From positions 215,001 through 277,500 of the forward strand of contig NZ_CP134050.1 in NCBI RefSeq assembly GCF_031583145.1: 62,500 bases of DNA. The letters run 5' to 3'. How positions within the stretch are numbered: the first letter of the stretch is position 1; each line of letters opens with the position of its first letter. The DNA is from Brevibacillus brevis. GTDB lineage: Bacteria; Bacillota; Bacilli; Brevibacillales; Brevibacillaceae. The position numbers and the translations under genes are program-made. The notes under the pieces were generated by a model. That model was given only the letters and a program-made list of their open reading frames with translations. It was not told the DNA's origin and searched no databases. Positions 43,382-54,926 of the stretch are shown here, piece after piece.

Positions 43382-44044
43382 GTGGGTCAAAAGGTAAGCC
43401 CGGTCGGTCTTCGGATCGGTGTCATTCGTGACTGGGAGTCCAAATGGTACGCTGACAAGGACTTCGCGACACTGTTGCACGAAGACTTGAGAATCCGCAA
43501 GTTTGTAAAAGGGCGTCTGAAAGATGCTGCAGTATCCACAATCGAAATCGAACGCGCTGCAAATCGCGTGAACGTAACGATTCACACCGCTAAGCCTGGT
43601 ATGGTAATCGGTAAAGGTGGTGCAGAGGTTGAAACTTTGCGCAAATCTTTGACTGATCTGACTGGCAAACGCGTTCACATCAACATCAACGAAGTAAAAC
43701 GTCCGGATCTGGATGCTACTCTGGTAGCTGAAAACATCGCACGCCAATTGGAAAACCGCATTTCCTTCCGCCGTGCGCAAAAGCAATCGATCACTCGTAC
43801 GCTGCGCGCTGGTGCAAAAGGTATCAAAACCTTGGTTAGCGGTCGCCTTGGCGGTGCTGACATCGCACGTTCTGAAGGTTACAGCGAAGGTACTGTTCCG
43901 CTTCACACCCTGCGTGCCGACATCGACTACGGTACTGCTGAAGCACATACCACTTATGGTCGCATCGGTGTAAAAGTGTGGATCTATCGTGGAGAAGTCC
44001 TTCCAGCGAGAAAGAACGTCGCTACTGAGGAAGGAGGCAAGTAA
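43382..44044 (+). CDS. rpsC: 30S ribosomal protein S3
   Basis: A 220-residue protein with a KH domain ([15 protein letters not shown]) and an mRNA-entry C-domain. GTG 43382 follows AAGGAGG; 13 bases from rplV. Confidence 0.97.
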   Translation: MGQKVSPVGLRIGVIRDWESKWYADKDFATLLHEDLRIRKFVKGRLKDAAVSTIEIERAANRVNVTIHTAKPGMVIGKGGAEVETLRKSLTDLTGKRVHININEVKRPDLDATLVAENIARQLENRISFRRAQKQSITRTLRAGAKGIKTLVSGRLGGADIARSEGYSEGTVPLHTLRADIDYGTAEAHTTYGRIGVKVWIYRGEVLPARKNVATEEGGK

Positions 44045-44046
44045 TC

Positions 44047-44481
44047 ATGTTGACGCCAAAACGCGTGAAACACCGTAAACAACACCGCGGGAAAATGGCT
44101 GGTAATGCAAAAGGCGGTACTACTGTTGCGTTCGGTGAATACGGATTGCAAGCATTGGAACCATCTTGGGTAACGAACCGTCAGATCGAGGCAGCTCGTA
44201 TTGCGATGACTCGTTACATCAAACGTGGTGGTAAAGTCTGGATTAAAATTTTCCCTGACAAACCAATTACACAAAAACCGCTCGAAGTACGGATGGGTTC
44301 CGGTAAAGGTTCTCCTGAGAAATGGGTAGCGGTAGTGAAACCAGGCAAGATCATGTTTGAACTTGCTGGGGTTCCTGAAGAAGTCGCTCGCGAAGCTATG
44401 CGTCTGGCTATGCACAAACTGCCAATCAAGTGCAAGTTCGTGAAGCGTGAAGAAGTGGGTGGTGACGCACATGAAGGCTAA
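44047..44481 (+). CDS. rplP: 50S ribosomal protein L16
   Basis: A 144-residue protein near the A site. [19 protein letters not shown] and [20 protein letters not shown] are diagnostic. Two bases after rpsC; it overlaps rpmC by 11 bases. Confidence 0.97.
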   Translation: MLTPKRVKHRKQHRGKMAGNAKGGTTVAFGEYGLQALEPSWVTNRQIEAARIAMTRYIKRGGKVWIKIFPDKPITQKPLEVRMGSGKGSPEKWVAVVKPGKIMFELAGVPEEVAREAMRLAMHKLPIKCKFVKREEVGGDAHEG

Positions 44482-44668
44482 TGAGTACCGTAATTTGACC
44501 ACTGCCGAGATCGAACAAAACGTTGCTTCTTTGAAAGAAGAATTGTTCAACCTTCGTTTCCAGTTGGCTACGGGTCAACTCGAAACCACATCTCGCATCA
44601 AACAAGTGCGTAAGGATATTGCTCGTGCGAAAACCATCCTGCGCCAGAGAGAATTGGGAATCGGCTAA
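44471..44668 (+). CDS. rpmC: 50S ribosomal protein L29
   Basis: A 65-residue helical-hairpin protein by the tunnel exit. [18 protein letters not shown] is diagnostic. ATG 44471 lies inside the end of rplP, with GTGGGTGG upstream. Confidence 0.95.
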   Translation: MKANEYRNLTTAEIEQNVASLKEELFNLRFQLATGQLETTSRIKQVRKDIARAKTILRQRELGIG

Positions 44669-44690
44669 TTATAGGAAGGAGGTTTGAACG

Positions 44691-44957
44691 ATGACCGCAG
44701 ATCGTAATATGCGTCGAACTGTAGTAGGTCGCGTTGTTTCCGACAAGATGGATAAAACCATCGTGGTTCTTGTTGAAACTTACAAGACACACCCTCTGTA
44801 TGGCAAACGCGTGAAATACTCCAAGAAGTTCAAGGCTCACGACGAGAACAATACGGCAAAAGTGGGCGACATCGTAGAATTGATGGAAACTCGTCCGCTG
44901 TCCAAAGACAAACGTTTCCGTTTGGTACGTATCGTCGAAGAGGCAGTAATCGTATAA
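44691..44957 (+). CDS. rpsQ: 30S ribosomal protein S17
   Basis: An 88-residue primary binding protein. [21 protein letters not shown] is typical. GGAGG precedes the ATG. Confidence 0.96.
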   Translation: MTADRNMRRTVVGRVVSDKMDKTIVVLVETYKTHPLYGKRVKYSKKFKAHDENNTAKVGDIVELMETRPLSKDKRFRLVRIVEEAVIV

Positions 44958-44998
44958 GTCAGATTTTCGGATATTAATTCCGAAAGGAGGAACAGTAA

Positions 44999-45367
44999 AT
45001 GATCCAAACTCAGACGAGATTGGCGGTTGCTGACAACTCCGGTGCAAAGGAACTCATGTGCATCAAGGTTCTGGGTGGTTCCGGTCGCAAAACGGCGAAC
45101 ATCGGGGATGTAATCGTGTGCTCCGTTAAATCCGCTACACCCGGCGGCGTTGTCAAGAAAGGTCAAGTAGTTAAAGCGGTTGTAGTTCGCACAGTAAGCG
45201 GCGTGCGTCGTCAGGATGGCTCTTACATCCGTTTCGACGAGAATGCAGCTGTGGTCATCAAAGAAGATAAGTCCCCTCGTGGTACCCGTATCTTCGGACC
45301 TGTGGCTCGTGAGCTCCGCGAGAAAGATTTCATGAAGATCATCTCTCTGGCTCCAGAGGTTATCTAA
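44999..45367 (+). CDS. rplN: 50S ribosomal protein L14
   Basis: A 122-residue protein at the subunit interface. [20 protein letters not shown] is diagnostic. AAAGGAGG precedes the ATG. Confidence 0.97.
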   Translation: MIQTQTRLAVADNSGAKELMCIKVLGGSGRKTANIGDVIVCSVKSATPGGVVKKGQVVKAVVVRTVSGVRRQDGSYIRFDENAAVVIKEDKSPRGTRIFGPVARELREKDFMKIISLAPEVI

Positions 45368-45416
45368 TTGAACGGAAAAACTCAGGCAGTTTGTTCGATA
45401 GGAGGTGCACCAAGCG

Positions 45417-45731
45417 ATGCACGTTAAAAAAGGCGACACTGTTCTCGTAATTGCGGGTAAAGATAAAGGCAAAAAAGGTCGCGTTCTCGCTGCTTATCCG
45501 AAGAAAGAACGCGTTCTGGTTGAAGGTATCAACCTCGTTAAGAAACACAGCCGTCCGTCCCAAGCAAACCCGCAAGGTGGCATTGTGACACAAGAAGCGG
45601 CGATCCACGTTTCCAACGTATCTTTGATCGATCCGAAGTCCGGTAAAGCTACTCGCATCGGTTACAAAGTATTGGAAAACGGCAAGAAAGTTCGGTACGC
45701 GAAAAAGTCTGGCGAAGTACTCGACAAGTAG
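45417..45731 (+). CDS. rplX: 50S ribosomal protein L24
   Basis: A 104-residue KOW-domain assembly initiator. [21 protein letters not shown] is diagnostic. ATG 45417 follows AGGAGGTG; the GTG at 45405 is part of that site. Confidence 0.97.
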   Translation: MHVKKGDTVLVIAGKDKGKKGRVLAAYPKKERVLVEGINLVKKHSRPSQANPQGGIVTQEAAIHVSNVSLIDPKSGKATRIGYKVLENGKKVRYAKKSGEVLDK

Positions 45732-45758
45732 TCAGGTCGGAAAGGAGGATGTCCTTAG

Positions 45759-46301
45759 ATGGCAACAAGATTGAAAGAAAAGTATACCAACGAAATCGTG
45801 CCTTCCTTGATGAGCAAGTTCAGCTACACTTCCATCATGCAAGTGCCGAAAGTTGAAAAGATCATCATCAACATGGGTGTTGGCGAAGCGGTAGGCAACG
45901 CTAAATCCTTGGACTCTGCAGTTGAAGACCTGCAAACCATTGCTGGTCAAAAACCTGTAGTGACTCGCGCTAAGAAATCCATCGCTGGTTTCAAACTGCG
46001 TGAAGGTATGCCGATCGGTGCGAAGGTTACCCTGCGCGGCGAGCGTATGTACCACTTCCTCGACAAGTTGATGAACGTATCTCTTCCGCGTGTTCGTGAC
46101 TTCCGTGGAATCTCTTCCAAGGCTTTCGACGGCCGCGGTAACTACACACTCGGTCTGAAGGAACAACTGATCTTCCCTGAGATCGAGTACGATAAAATTG
46201 ACAAAGTACGCGGTATGGACATCGTAATTGTCACTTCCGCGAAAACGGACGAGGAAGCACGTGAATTGCTGACTCAAATGGGTATGCCATTCCGTAAATA
46301 A
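45759..46301 (+). CDS. rplE: 50S ribosomal protein L5
   Basis: A 180-residue protein that binds 5S r[20 protein letters not shown] and [18 protein letters not shown] are diagnostic. AAAGGAGG precedes the ATG. Confidence 0.97.
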   Translation: MATRLKEKYTNEIVPSLMSKFSYTSIMQVPKVEKIIINMGVGEAVGNAKSLDSAVEDLQTIAGQKPVVTRAKKSIAGFKLREGMPIGAKVTLRGERMYHFLDKLMNVSLPRVRDFRGISSKAFDGRGNYTLGLKEQLIFPEIEYDKIDKVRGMDIVIVTSAKTDEEARELLTQMGMPFRK

Positions 46302-46325
46302 ACCCACTCGTAAGGAGGGAAGAAT

Positions 46326-46511
46326 GTGGCAAAGAAATCTATGATCATCAAGCAACAGCGTCAGCCGAAGTTTGCAGTACGCGCGTACACTCGTTGCGAG
46401 CGTTGCGGACGTCCTCACTCCGTATTGCGCAAATTCAAACTCTGCCGTATTTGCTTCCGTGAACTTGCTTATAAAGGTCAAATTCCAGGCGTGAAAAAAG
46501 CAAGCTGGTAA
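46326..46511 (+). CDS. rpsN: 30S ribosomal protein S14 type Z (zinc form)
   Basis: A 61-residue short S14. The zinc site C24/C27 with C40/C43 (CERC...CRIC) is intact, so this is the C+ form. GTG 46326 follows AAGGAGGG. It is the only S14 gene in the window. Confidence 0.96.
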   Translation: MAKKSMIIKQQRQPKFAVRAYTRCERCGRPHSVLRKFKLCRICFRELAYKGQIPGVKKASW

Positions 46512-46538
46512 TTTGAAACGGGAAGGAGGTTTTCTCTC

Positions 46539-46937
46539 ATGGTTATGACTGATCCAATCGCAGATATGTTGACACGTATTCGTAACGCCAACATGGTTCG
46601 CCACGAGAAAGTGGAAATTCCGGCGTCCACCATTAAGAAGGAAATCGCGCGCATTCTGAAAGAAGAAGGCTTCATCCGCGATGCGGAGTTTGTTGAGGAC
46701 AACAAACAAGGAATCATCCGCGTATTCCTGAAGTACGGTGCTGATAACGAGCGCGTAATCACAGGTCTGAAACGTATCTCCAAACCAGGTCTTCGCGTGT
46801 ACGCTAAGAACAACGAAGTACCTAAGGTTCTGGGTGGCCTCGGTTGCGCAATCATCTCCACATCCGCTGGTGTAATGACGGACAAGCAAGCTCGTCAAGC
46901 AGCAGTTGGTGGAGAAGTACTTGCATACGTTTGGTAA
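46539..46937 (+). CDS. rpsH: 30S ribosomal protein S8
   Basis: A 132-residue protein that in the family also represses the spc operon. [20 protein letters not shown] is diagnostic, and the end GGEVLAYVW is typical. GGAGG precedes the ATG. Confidence 0.97.
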   Translation: MVMTDPIADMLTRIRNANMVRHEKVEIPASTIKKEIARILKEEGFIRDAEFVEDNKQGIIRVFLKYGADNERVITGLKRISKPGLRVYAKNNEVPKVLGGLGCAIISTSAGVMTDKQARQAAVGGEVLAYVW

Positions 46938-46975
46938 TCAAACAGAATAGATGAAAAGCACAGGAGGTGCACCAC

Positions 46976-47512
46976 ATGTCTCGTGTCGGTAAAAAACCGA
47001 TCGTGGTACCTGCAGGCGTTACCCTCACTCTGAACGGAACTGAGCTGACGGTAAAGGGCCCTAAGGGTCAACTCGTTCGTAACTTCCATGAAGATATCAA
47101 AATCAACATCTCTGAGAACGAAGTAGTAGTAGAGCGTCCAAGCGACAACAAGCTGCATCGTTCCCTTCACGGTACGACTCGTGCGCTGGTTGCCAACATG
47201 GTAAAAGGCGTATCGGAAGGCTTCACCCGCACTCTGGAGCTGGTCGGTGTAGGTTACCGCGCAGCGAAATCCGGATCCGGTGTAACACTGTCCCTCGGTT
47301 TCTCCCACCCAGTAGAGGTAACTCCTGAAGCGGGTATCGAGATCGAAGTGCCAAACCAAACCACTCTGGTGGTTAAAGGGATCAACAAAGAGCGCGTTGG
47401 TCAAGTAGCCGCTGAAATTCGCTCGCTGCGCAAACCTGAGCCATACAAAGGCAAAGGGATCAAGTACAGCGATGAAGTGGTTCGTCGTAAAGAAGGTAAA
47501 AAGGGTAAATAA
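46976..47512 (+). CDS. rplF: 50S ribosomal protein L6
   Basis: A 178-residue protein near the sarcin-ricin loop. [15 protein letters not shown] and [21 protein letters not shown] are diagnostic. ATG 46976 follows AGGAGGTG. Confidence 0.97.
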   Translation: MSRVGKKPIVVPAGVTLTLNGTELTVKGPKGQLVRNFHEDIKINISENEVVVERPSDNKLHRSLHGTTRALVANMVKGVSEGFTRTLELVGVGYRAAKSGSGVTLSLGFSHPVEVTPEAGIEIEVPNQTTLVVKGINKERVGQVAAEIRSLRKPEPYKGKGIKYSDEVVRRKEGKKGK

Positions 47513-47545
47513 GCTCGTTAGCTTCATGAGAAAGGAGGCCGCTTA

Positions 47546-47908
47546 ATGTTTACGAAAGCTGATAAAAACAAAGCTCGGAAAAAACGTCACCTGCGTATCC
47601 GCAGACGCGTGATCGGTAACGCCGTTCGTCCACGCCTGAACGTATTCCGTTCTTCCAAGCACATCTACGCTCAACTGATTGATGATGCGACCGGTGTAAC
47701 TCTGGTATCTGCATCTTCTCTGGATAAAGAGCTGGGCCTGAAAAACGGCGCCAACGTGGAAGCTGCAGCAGCAGTTGGTACACTGATCGCTAAGCGTGCA
47801 CAAGAAAAAGGTGCAACTGAAGTGATCTTTGACCGCGGCGGTTACATCTATCATGGACGTATTAAAGCACTGGCAGAAGCAGCTCGTGAAGCTGGTCTGC
47901 AATTCTAA
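47546..47908 (+). CDS. rplR: 50S ribosomal protein L18
   Basis: A 120-residue 5S-binding protein. [18 protein letters not shown] and [20 protein letters not shown] are diagnostic. AAAGGAGG precedes the ATG. Confidence 0.97.
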   Translation: MFTKADKNKARKKRHLRIRRRVIGNAVRPRLNVFRSSKHIYAQLIDDATGVTLVSASSLDKELGLKNGANVEAAAAVGTLIAKRAQEKGATEVIFDRGGYIYHGRIKALAEAAREAGLQF

Positions 47909-47926
47909 CAACAAGGAGGGTAAGGA

Positions 47927-48424
47927 ATGCGTATCGACCCTAGCAAATTAGAGCTCGAAGAAAAAGTAGTCGCTGTTAACCGTGTAGCGAAGACGGTTAA
48001 AGGTGGACGTCGCATGAGCTTCAGCGCCCTGGTTGTTGTGGGTGACCGTAACGGCCATGTAGGTGCTGGTATGGGTAAAGCTCAAGAAGTTCCAGACGCC
48101 ATTCGCAAAGCGATTGACGATGCTAAGAAAAAATTGATCCGTGTACCAATGAGAGGAACGACTGTTCCACACGAAGTTCTGTGCCAATTTGGTGCCGGTA
48201 AAGTTCTCATCAAGCCTGCTTCCGCGGGTACTGGTGTAATCGCGGGTGGACCTATCCGTGCCGTACTCGAACTGGCTGGTGTGGGCGACGTACTGAGCAA
48301 ATCTCTCGGTTCGAACAATCCTATCAACATGGTCAACGCTACGCTGGAAGGCCTGGGCCGTCTGAAAACAGCGGAAGATGTCGCGAAGCTGCGCGGTAAG
48401 ACTGTTGACGAGTTGTTGGGTTAA
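47927..48424 (+). CDS. rpsE: 30S ribosomal protein S5
   Basis: A 165-residue accuracy-related protein. [20 protein letters not shown] and [19 protein letters not shown] are diagnostic. AAGGAGGG precedes the ATG. Confidence 0.97.
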   Translation: MRIDPSKLELEEKVVAVNRVAKTVKGGRRMSFSALVVVGDRNGHVGAGMGKAQEVPDAIRKAIDDAKKKLIRVPMRGTTVPHEVLCQFGAGKVLIKPASAGTGVIAGGPIRAVLELAGVGDVLSKSLGSNNPINMVNATLEGLGRLKTAEDVAKLRGKTVDELLG

Positions 48425-48440
48425 TAAGGAGGGAATGAAC

Positions 48441-48620
48441 ATGGCAAAATTGCAAATCACCCTCAAACGCAGCCTGATCGGACGTACTGCTGATCAGCAA
48501 GACACTGTAAAAGCACTGGGTCTTCGCAAAATCAACTCCACTGTGGTGAAAGAAGATAACGCCGCAATCCGTGGAATGGTTTTTAAAGTGAAGCACTTGG
48601 TTGAAGTGAAAGAAGTATAA
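48441..48620 (+). CDS. rpmD: 50S ribosomal protein L30
   Basis: A 59-residue protein. [20 protein letters not shown] is the L30 signature. ATG 48441 follows AAGGAGGG; the longer frame from 48378 overlaps rpsE and is rejected. Confidence 0.95.
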   Translation: MAKLQITLKRSLIGRTADQQDTVKALGLRKINSTVVKEDNAAIRGMVFKVKHLVEVKEV

Positions 48621-48652
48621 TTGAACATCTCAAGAGTTAGGAGGTGCAACGT

Positions 48653-49093
48653 ATGAAATTGCATGAACTGCAACCTGCAGAAGGATCCCGTCACACACGT
48701 AAGCGCATCGGTCGCGGTATCGGTAGCGGTACTGGCAAAACTGCCGGTAAAGGTCACAAAGGTCAAAACGCTCGTTCCGGTGGCGGCGTACGCCCTGGTT
48801 TCGAGGGTGGTCAAAACCCATTGTACCGTCGTCTGCCTAAGCGCGGTTTCAATAACATCAGCCGTAAGGAATACGCGATTGTTAGCCTGGACGCGCTGAA
48901 CCGTTTTGAAGAGGGTACTGTCGTAACACCTGAGCTTCTGAAAGAAACAGGTGTTGTAAGTGCGCTGCGCGATGGTGTTAAGGTTCTTGCTAACGGCGAA
49001 CTGACAGTGAAGCTGACTGTAAAAGCTCACAAGTTCTCCGGAGCTGCTGCTGAGAAGATCGCACAAGTCGGTGGAACAACCGAGGTGATCTAA
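48653..49093 (+). CDS. rplO: 50S ribosomal protein L15
   Basis: A 146-residue protein with the glycine-rich N-terminal extension ([19 protein letters not shown]) that threads into 23S rRNA. ATG 48653 follows AGGAGGTG. Its stop overlaps the secY ATG (TAATG). Confidence 0.97.
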   Translation: MKLHELQPAEGSRHTRKRIGRGIGSGTGKTAGKGHKGQNARSGGGVRPGFEGGQNPLYRRLPKRGFNNISRKEYAIVSLDALNRFEEGTVVTPELLKETGVVSALRDGVKVLANGELTVKLTVKAHKFSGAAAEKIAQVGGTTEVI

Positions 49094-50388
49094 TGTTAGC
49101 GTCCTTAACTAACATTTTTAAAATTAGCGACCTGCGTCGCAAAATCCTATTTACGCTCATGATGCTGGTCGTATTCCGGATCGGAAGCTTCGTGCCGGTA
49201 CCTAACGTAAACGTCGAGTTGTTTCAGCAGAATTCCAACCACTTGCTCGGCATGTTGGACACCTTCTCCGGAGGGGCGCTGAAAAACTTCTCGATCTTTG
49301 CCATGGGTATCATGCCGTACATTACGGCATCGATCATCATGCAGCTGTTGTCGATGGACGTGATTCCAAAGCTGACGCAATGGGCACGTGAAGGTGAGAT
49401 TGGTCGACGCAAGATCGCTACGGTTACCCGCTACAGCACCATTGTCCTCGGGCTGATCCAATCGGTCGGGATGACAATCGGATTTAACAATATGGCGCCT
49501 GGCTTGCTCAAGGATACGTCCGTTGGCAGCTACGCACTCATTGCGTTAACGCTGACTGCAGGTACCGCGTTCTTGATGTGGATGGGTGAACAGATTACTG
49601 AGAAGGGAATCGGGAACGGGATTTCGATCTTGATCGTATCCGGGATTATCGCGAACATCCATAACGGAATCGCGACGATTTACTCGACTCAGTTTGCTGA
49701 TCCATCCCAAAACATTTTCTTCAGCATTGTAAAAGTTGTGATTATCTTGGTAGTGATCCTCGCTATTATTGTCGGGGTTATCTTTATGCAGCAAGGTGTT
49801 CGCAAGATTCCAGTGCAGTATGCCAAGCGCGTGGTTGGACGCAAAATGTACGGTGGTCAATCCACCCACATTCCGCTGAAAATCAACTCTGCGGGTGTTA
49901 TTCCTGTGATCTTTGCCATCTCGCTGGTGATTTTCCCGTCAACAATCGCACAGTTCTGGGTGGATCCATCCGGAACAGGGATTGCCAACTGGATTTATCA
50001 GAACTTCCAAGTGAGCTCCGGTTTGGGTATGACGCTATACGCGATTCTGATTATCGGGTTTACTTATTTCTATACCTTTGTACAGATCAACCCTGTGCAA
50101 ATGGCAGAGAACATGAGGAAAAATGGCGGTTACATTCCTGGTATTCGGCCCGGTAAAAACACTGAGGTGTACATTACTCGTACGTTGAACCGTTTGACGT
50201 TGGCGGGGGCTCTCTTCCTGATGCTGATTTCCATCTTGCCGTTCTTCTTCAGCAAGCTGGCAAATCTGCCGCAGTCGATTTATATCGGTGGTACTTCGCT
50301 CTTGATCGTAATCGGGGTCTCCCTGGATACGATGAAGCAGATCGAAAGCCAGATGATCAAACGCCACTATCAAGGGTTCATCAAGTAA
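49093..50388 (+). CDS. secY: preprotein translocase subunit SecY
   Basis: A 431-residue membrane protein with ten hydrophobic helices, the protein-conducting channel with SecE (encoded at 21390) and SecG. MPYITASIIMQLL and the cytoplasmic loop NPVQMAENMRKNGGYIPGIRPG are diagnostic. It is coupled to rplO by a one-base overlap. Confidence 0.98.
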   Translation: MLASLTNIFKISDLRRKILFTLMMLVVFRIGSFVPVPNVNVELFQQNSNHLLGMLDTFSGGALKNFSIFAMGIMPYITASIIMQLLSMDVIPKLTQWAREGEIGRRKIATVTRYSTIVLGLIQSVGMTIGFNNMAPGLLKDTSVGSYALIALTLTAGTAFLMWMGEQITEKGIGNGISILIVSGIIANIHNGIATIYSTQFADPSQNIFFSIVKVVIILVVILAIIVGVIFMQQGVRKIPVQYAKRVVGRKMYGGQSTHIPLKINSAGVIPVIFAISLVIFPSTIAQFWVDPSGTGIANWIYQNFQVSSGLGMTLYAILIIGFTYFYTFVQINPVQMAENMRKNGGYIPGIRPGKNTEVYITRTLNRLTLAGALFLMLISILPFFFSKLANLPQSIYIGGTSLLIVIGVSLDTMKQIESQMIKRHYQGFIK

Positions 50389-50399
50389 TACCTGGGTTT

Positions 50400-51094
<695 letters not shown>

Positions 51095-51101
51095 TTGCCG
51101 A

Positions 51102-51848
51102 ATGATTATCCTGAAGTCGAAAGCAGAGCTTGAGGTTATGCGCGAAGCTGGTCGTATCGTCGCACTCACCCATCAAGAACTGGCCAAGGCGATCAAGCCT
51201 GGTGTCACGACGAAGCAATTGGACGAAATTGCCGAGACGTTTATCCGTAGCATGGGAGCAATTCCATCGTTTAAAGGCTACGGTGGCTTTCCAGGAAGTA
51301 TCTGTGCTTCAGTCAATGAAGAACTCGTACACGGGATCCCAGGAAAACGTACGTTGCAAGAAGGAGACATCATCAGTTTGGACATTGGTGCCCAGTTTCA
51401 GGGCTTCCATGGAGACTCCGCTTGGACGTATCCGGTTGGCACGATTTCCACAGAAAATCAGAATCTCTTGCGAGTGACAGAAGAGTCGCTGTACAAGGGG
51501 CTTGAAAAAGCCGTACCGGGTGCACGGTTGTCTGATATCTCTCATGCGATTCAGGTTCATGCAGAAGCTGCCGGCTTCACTCTCGTTCGCGAGTATGTGG
51601 GGCATGGGATTGGGCAAAACTTGCACGAAGATCCGCAGGTTCCGAACTACGGGCCTCCCGATCGAGGTCCACGGTTGAAACCGGGCATGGTGTTGGCAAT
51701 TGAGCCAATGGTAAATGCCGGCGAACGTTATGTCCGCACATTGGAGGACAATTGGACGGTAGTAACAGTGGATCGGAAAACATGTGCTCATTTTGAACAC
51801 ACCATCGCGATTACGGAAGATGGCTATGAGATTTTTACACGGGCGTAA
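51102..51848 (+). CDS. map: type I methionine aminopeptidase
   Basis: A 248-residue pita-bread metallopeptidase that removes the initiator methionine. The metal-binding segments are [18 protein letters not shown] (two aspartates), GHGIG (His), IEPM (Glu) and the Glu near [10 protein letters not shown]. It starts seven bases after adk. No SRP-like insert or zinc-finger extension. Confidence 0.96.
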   Translation: MIILKSKAELEVMREAGRIVALTHQELAKAIKPGVTTKQLDEIAETFIRSMGAIPSFKGYGGFPGSICASVNEELVHGIPGKRTLQEGDIISLDIGAQFQGFHGDSAWTYPVGTISTENQNLLRVTEESLYKGLEKAVPGARLSDISHAIQVHAEAAGFTLVREYVGHGIGQNLHEDPQVPNYGPPDRGPRLKPGMVLAIEPMVNAGERYVRTLEDNWTVVTVDRKTCAHFEHTIAITEDGYEIFTRA

Positions 51849-51908
51849 ACGGGAATTCCTTGGATTGGGATTGTCGTCCAACGTGTCGACGATAAGTTCG
51901 TTGTGTGA
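51849..51908 (+). pseudogene. possible vestige of a KOW-domain gene (YbzG type)
   Basis: B. subtilis has a small KOW-domain gene between map and infA. Here the gap has no intact gene. Read in frame after the map stop, 51861-51908 gives WIGIVVQRVDDKFVV and a stop, which resembles the core of that KOW protein (an IIE/QxxDDRFVL-like strand). There is no start codon. The match is short and from memory. Confidence 0.3.
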
Positions 51909-51962
51909 TCATTTCGCAAAACTCATGGTCTGACTGAAGAGCAGAAGAAAGGAGAGTTTACC

Positions 51963-52181
51963 ATGGCAAAAGATGATGTAATTGAGGTGGAAGGTACGGT
52001 AATCGAGCCTTTGCCGAATGCTATGTTTCGGGTAGAATTGGAGAATGGACACAAGATCCTTGCTCACGTCTCCGGAAAAATCCGCATGCACTTTATCCGT
52101 ATCCTGCCTGGGGATAAAGTAACTGTTGAACTGTCGCCGTACGACTTGACCCGCGGTCGTATTACGTACCGCTATAAATAG
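51963..52181 (+). CDS. infA: translation initiation factor IF-1
   Basis: A 72-residue OB-fold protein that occupies the A site during initiation. [20 protein letters not shown] is diagnostic. AAAGGAGAG precedes the ATG. Confidence 0.98.
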   Translation: MAKDDVIEVEGTVIEPLPNAMFRVELENGHKILAHVSGKIRMHFIRILPGDKVTVELSPYDLTRGRITYRYK

Positions 52182-52197
52182 TAAGCAAAACCCCTAG

Positions 52198-52329
<132 letters not shown>

Positions 52330-52350
52330 ACAAGGAGGTGCTTTTTACAC

Positions 52351-52719
52351 ATGGCACGTATTGCAGGCGTTGACTTGCCGCGTGAAAAACGCGTTGAAGT
52401 CGCTCTTACCTACATCTTTGGTATTGGCCGCCCCACGTCTCAAAAAATTCTGTCCGCCACTGGCGTAGATGTGAACACTCGCGTTCGTGATCTGACAGAA
52501 GACGAAGTTGCAAAACTTCGTGAGTACATCGACAAAACCGTGAAGGTGGAAGGCGATCTCCGCCGTGAGATTTCCTTGAACATCAAGCGCCTGATGGAAA
52601 TCGGCTGCTTCCGCGGTATCCGTCACCGTCGTGGACTCCCTGTTCGCGGTCAACGTACTAAAACAAATGCTCGTACGCGCAAAGGCCCACGCCGTACAGT
52701 AGCAAACAAGAAGAAGTAA
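52351..52719 (+). CDS. rpsM: 30S ribosomal protein S13
   Basis: A 122-residue head protein bridging to 50[21 protein letters not shown] and [20 protein letters not shown] are diagnostic. AAGGAGGTG precedes the ATG. Confidence 0.98.
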   Translation: MARIAGVDLPREKRVEVALTYIFGIGRPTSQKILSATGVDVNTRVRDLTEDEVAKLREYIDKTVKVEGDLRREISLNIKRLMEIGCFRGIRHRRGLPVRGQRTKTNARTRKGPRRTVANKKK

Positions 52720-52735
52720 AGGAGGGTAATCTGAC

Positions 52736-53137
52736 ATGGCGAAAAGAAAACAGGCTACAGCTACTCGTACCCGTCGTCGCGATCGCAAAAATGTGGAAGT
52801 CGGCGTAGCACACATCCGCTCCACGTTTAACAACACGATCGTAACCATCACCGATCCACACGGAAATGCGATCTCTTGGTCCAGTGCTGGTGCCCTCGGC
52901 TTCAAGGGCTCCCGCAAAAGCACTCCGTTTGCTGCGCAAATGGCTGCTGAAGCGGCTGCTCGTGTGGCAATGGAGCACGGCATGCGCTCTTGCGAAGTGT
53001 CCGTAAAAGGACCGGGCGCTGGTCGTGAAGCTGCGATCCGTTCCCTGCAAGCCGCTGGTCTTGAAGTGAACATGATCAAAGACGTGACGCCAATTCCGCA
53101 CAACGGTTGCCGTCCACCAAAACGTCGCCGCGTGTAA
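52736..53137 (+). CDS. rpsK: 30S ribosomal protein S11
   Basis: A 133-residue platform protein. [20 protein letters not shown] and [13 protein letters not shown] are diagnostic. AAAGGAGGG precedes the ATG. Confidence 0.98.
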   Translation: MAKRKQATATRTRRRDRKNVEVGVAHIRSTFNNTIVTITDPHGNAISWSSAGALGFKGSRKSTPFAAQMAAEAAARVAMEHGMRSCEVSVKGPGAGREAAIRSLQAAGLEVNMIKDVTPIPHNGCRPPKRRRV

Positions 53138-53236
53138 CTGGTTTATATTGTTCAGAACATGTCCATACTAGAATGGTAAATTCTGATTTATAGCTTGTCA
53201 TGCACGCAAACGGTAAACCGCCGGGGAAATTCCTGA

Positions 53237-53257
53237 GTGGGCACGTATGCGGCCCAC
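53237..53257 (+). promoter_or_regulatory. hairpin in the leader before rpoA
   Basis: GTGGGC (53237-53242) pairs with GCCCAC (53252-53257), loop of nine bases, in the 156-base gap between rpsK and rpoA. No convincing promoter was read in the gap. Confidence 0.45.
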
Positions 53258-53293
53258 CCAAGGATTTCGACGTTTTGAAGGAGGGTTTGTTTA

Positions 53294-54238
53294 ATGATAG
53301 AAATAGAAAAACCGAAAATCGAGGTTGTGGAAGTTAGCGACGACAACTCGTATGGTAAGTTTGTGGTAGAACCTCTGGAGCGTGGCTACGGTACTACCCT
53401 CGGCAACTCGCTTCGACGGATTCTCCTTTCGTCCTTGCCAGGCGCAGCAGTTCGTACCGTGCAAATCGACGGGGTTCTTCACGAATTCTCTACGGTTGAA
53501 GGCGTCGTTGAAGATGTAACCGAGATCATCCTGAACATCAAAGGCTTGGCGCTGAAGATCCATTCCGATGAAGAAAAAGTAATCGAGATCGATGCAGAAG
53601 GCGAAGGCGTTGTCAAAGCGGGGGATATCCGTGCTGACAGTGATGTGGAGGTCTTAAACCCTGATCTTCATATTGCAACGTTGGCCAATGGCGGCCGTCT
53701 GCACATCCGCATGACAGCTGGACGTGGTCGTGGTTATGTTCAATCTGATGGAAACAAATCGGAAGACCTGCCAATTGGTGTGATTCCGATCGATTCGATC
53801 TACACGCCGATCAAGCGCGTCAACTATCAAGTGGAAAACACCCGTGTAGGGCAAATGACCAACTATGACAAGTTGACCCTTGAGGTTTGGGCAAACGGCA
53901 GCATTAGTCCGGAAGAAGCCGTGAGTCTCGGCGCCAAAATCATGACGGAGCACCTGAACCTGTTCGTCGGTCTGACCGATGAGGCGAAAGATGCGGAAAT
54001 CATGGTGGAAAAGGAAGAAGACAAGAAAGAGAAAGTGCTCGAGATGACGATCGAAGAACTGGATCTTTCTGTTCGTTCCTACAACTGCTTGAAGCGTGCC
54101 GGCATCAACACCGTGCAAGAGCTCACGCAGAAGACCGAAGAGGACATGATGAAAGTGCGCAACCTGGGACGCAAATCTCTGGAAGAGGTACAAGAAAAGT
54201 TGGCTGAGTTGGGACTGTCCCTCCGCAGCGACGACTAG
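53294..54238 (+). CDS. rpoA: DNA-directed RNA polymerase subunit alpha
   Basis: A 314-residue alpha subunit. The N-terminal assembly domain contains [20 protein letters not shown]. The C-terminal domain contains [20 protein letters not shown], with the helix-hairpin-helix that contacts UP elements and regulators. AAGGAGGG precedes the ATG. Confidence 0.98.
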   Translation: MIEIEKPKIEVVEVSDDNSYGKFVVEPLERGYGTTLGNSLRRILLSSLPGAAVRTVQIDGVLHEFSTVEGVVEDVTEIILNIKGLALKIHSDEEKVIEIDAEGEGVVKAGDIRADSDVEVLNPDLHIATLANGGRLHIRMTAGRGRGYVQSDGNKSEDLPIGVIPIDSIYTPIKRVNYQVENTRVGQMTNYDKLTLEVWANGSISPEEAVSLGAKIMTEHLNLFVGLTDEAKDAEIMVEKEEDKKEKVLEMTIEELDLSVRSYNCLKRAGINTVQELTQKTEEDMMKVRNLGRKSLEEVQEKLAELGLSLRSDD

Positions 54239-54366
54239 AGACATAAGTCACCCTAGGGCACGCTCTGTTCTCTCGAGTACATCCCCAGACCAGGGGATTA
54301 CAGATCTGGCATCGCAGCTGCAGAGCGATCTGCGAGCGCGGCCAGCTTGAAAAAGGAGGTAAGAAC

Positions 54367-54726
54367 ATGGCATACCGTAAATTGGGTCGTCGTAGCGATG
54401 CTCGTAAAGCGCTGTTCCGCGACTTGGTAACTGACCTGATCATCAACGAGCGCATCGAAACTACGGAGATGAAGGCGAAAGAACTGCGCCCAATCGCTGA
54501 AAAAATGATTACGCTCGCGAAACGTGGCGATCTGCACGCTCGTCGTCAAGTAGCTGCTTTTGTTCGTAAAGAAGTGGCAAACGCTGAAGGACGCGATGCA
54601 GTTCAAAAACTGTTCGATGAACTCGCTCCTCGTTTTAAAGAGCGCAACGGCGGATACACTCGTATCCTGAAAGCCGGCCCTCGCCGCGGCGACGCTGCTC
54701 CGATGGCGTACATCGAATTCGTGTAA
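54367..54726 (+). CDS. rplQ: 50S ribosomal protein L17
   Basis: A 119-residue exit-tunnel protein and last gene of the S10-spc-alpha cluster. [20 protein letters not shown] is diagnostic. AAAGGAGG precedes the ATG. The 128-base gap after rpoA has foldable elements (CAGATC...GATCTG) but no gene. Confidence 0.97.
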   Translation: MAYRKLGRRSDARKALFRDLVTDLIINERIETTEMKAKELRPIAEKMITLAKRGDLHARRQVAAFVRKEVANAEGRDAVQKLFDELAPRFKERNGGYTRILKAGPRRGDAAPMAYIEFV

Positions 54727-54795
54727 GAGGTTCATACAAACTGGTCGTTTCACCACGGACCAGGGACTCGTTCTCTGGCCTGGAAAACAACCGCG

Positions 54796-54850
54796 AAAAG
54801 GGTGGGGGCAGATCTGGTCATAGGCTGGACTCTGATTCAACCCTTTTTTC
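54796..54850 (+). terminator. terminator of the ribosomal protein cluster
   Basis: AAAAGGGT (54796-54803) pairs with ACCCTTTT (54840-54847), and more Ts follow. The loop is long (36 bases). A smaller hairpin CCAGGGA-CTCGT-TCTCTGG lies just upstream. Confidence 0.75.
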
Positions 54851-54926
54851 CTTTATGGAGAGAAGTGTAGCTTCACCCTTTCGCTGCTCATATCCCTGTG
54901 AAGGCTGGGGAGGATGTGAACGCCTC

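Noticed and set aside
54855..54926. 24-codon N-terminal extension of EcfA1
   Set aside because: It begins just after the terminator T run and shows no ABC ATPase sequence before MNEESLLAFRDVSFSY.
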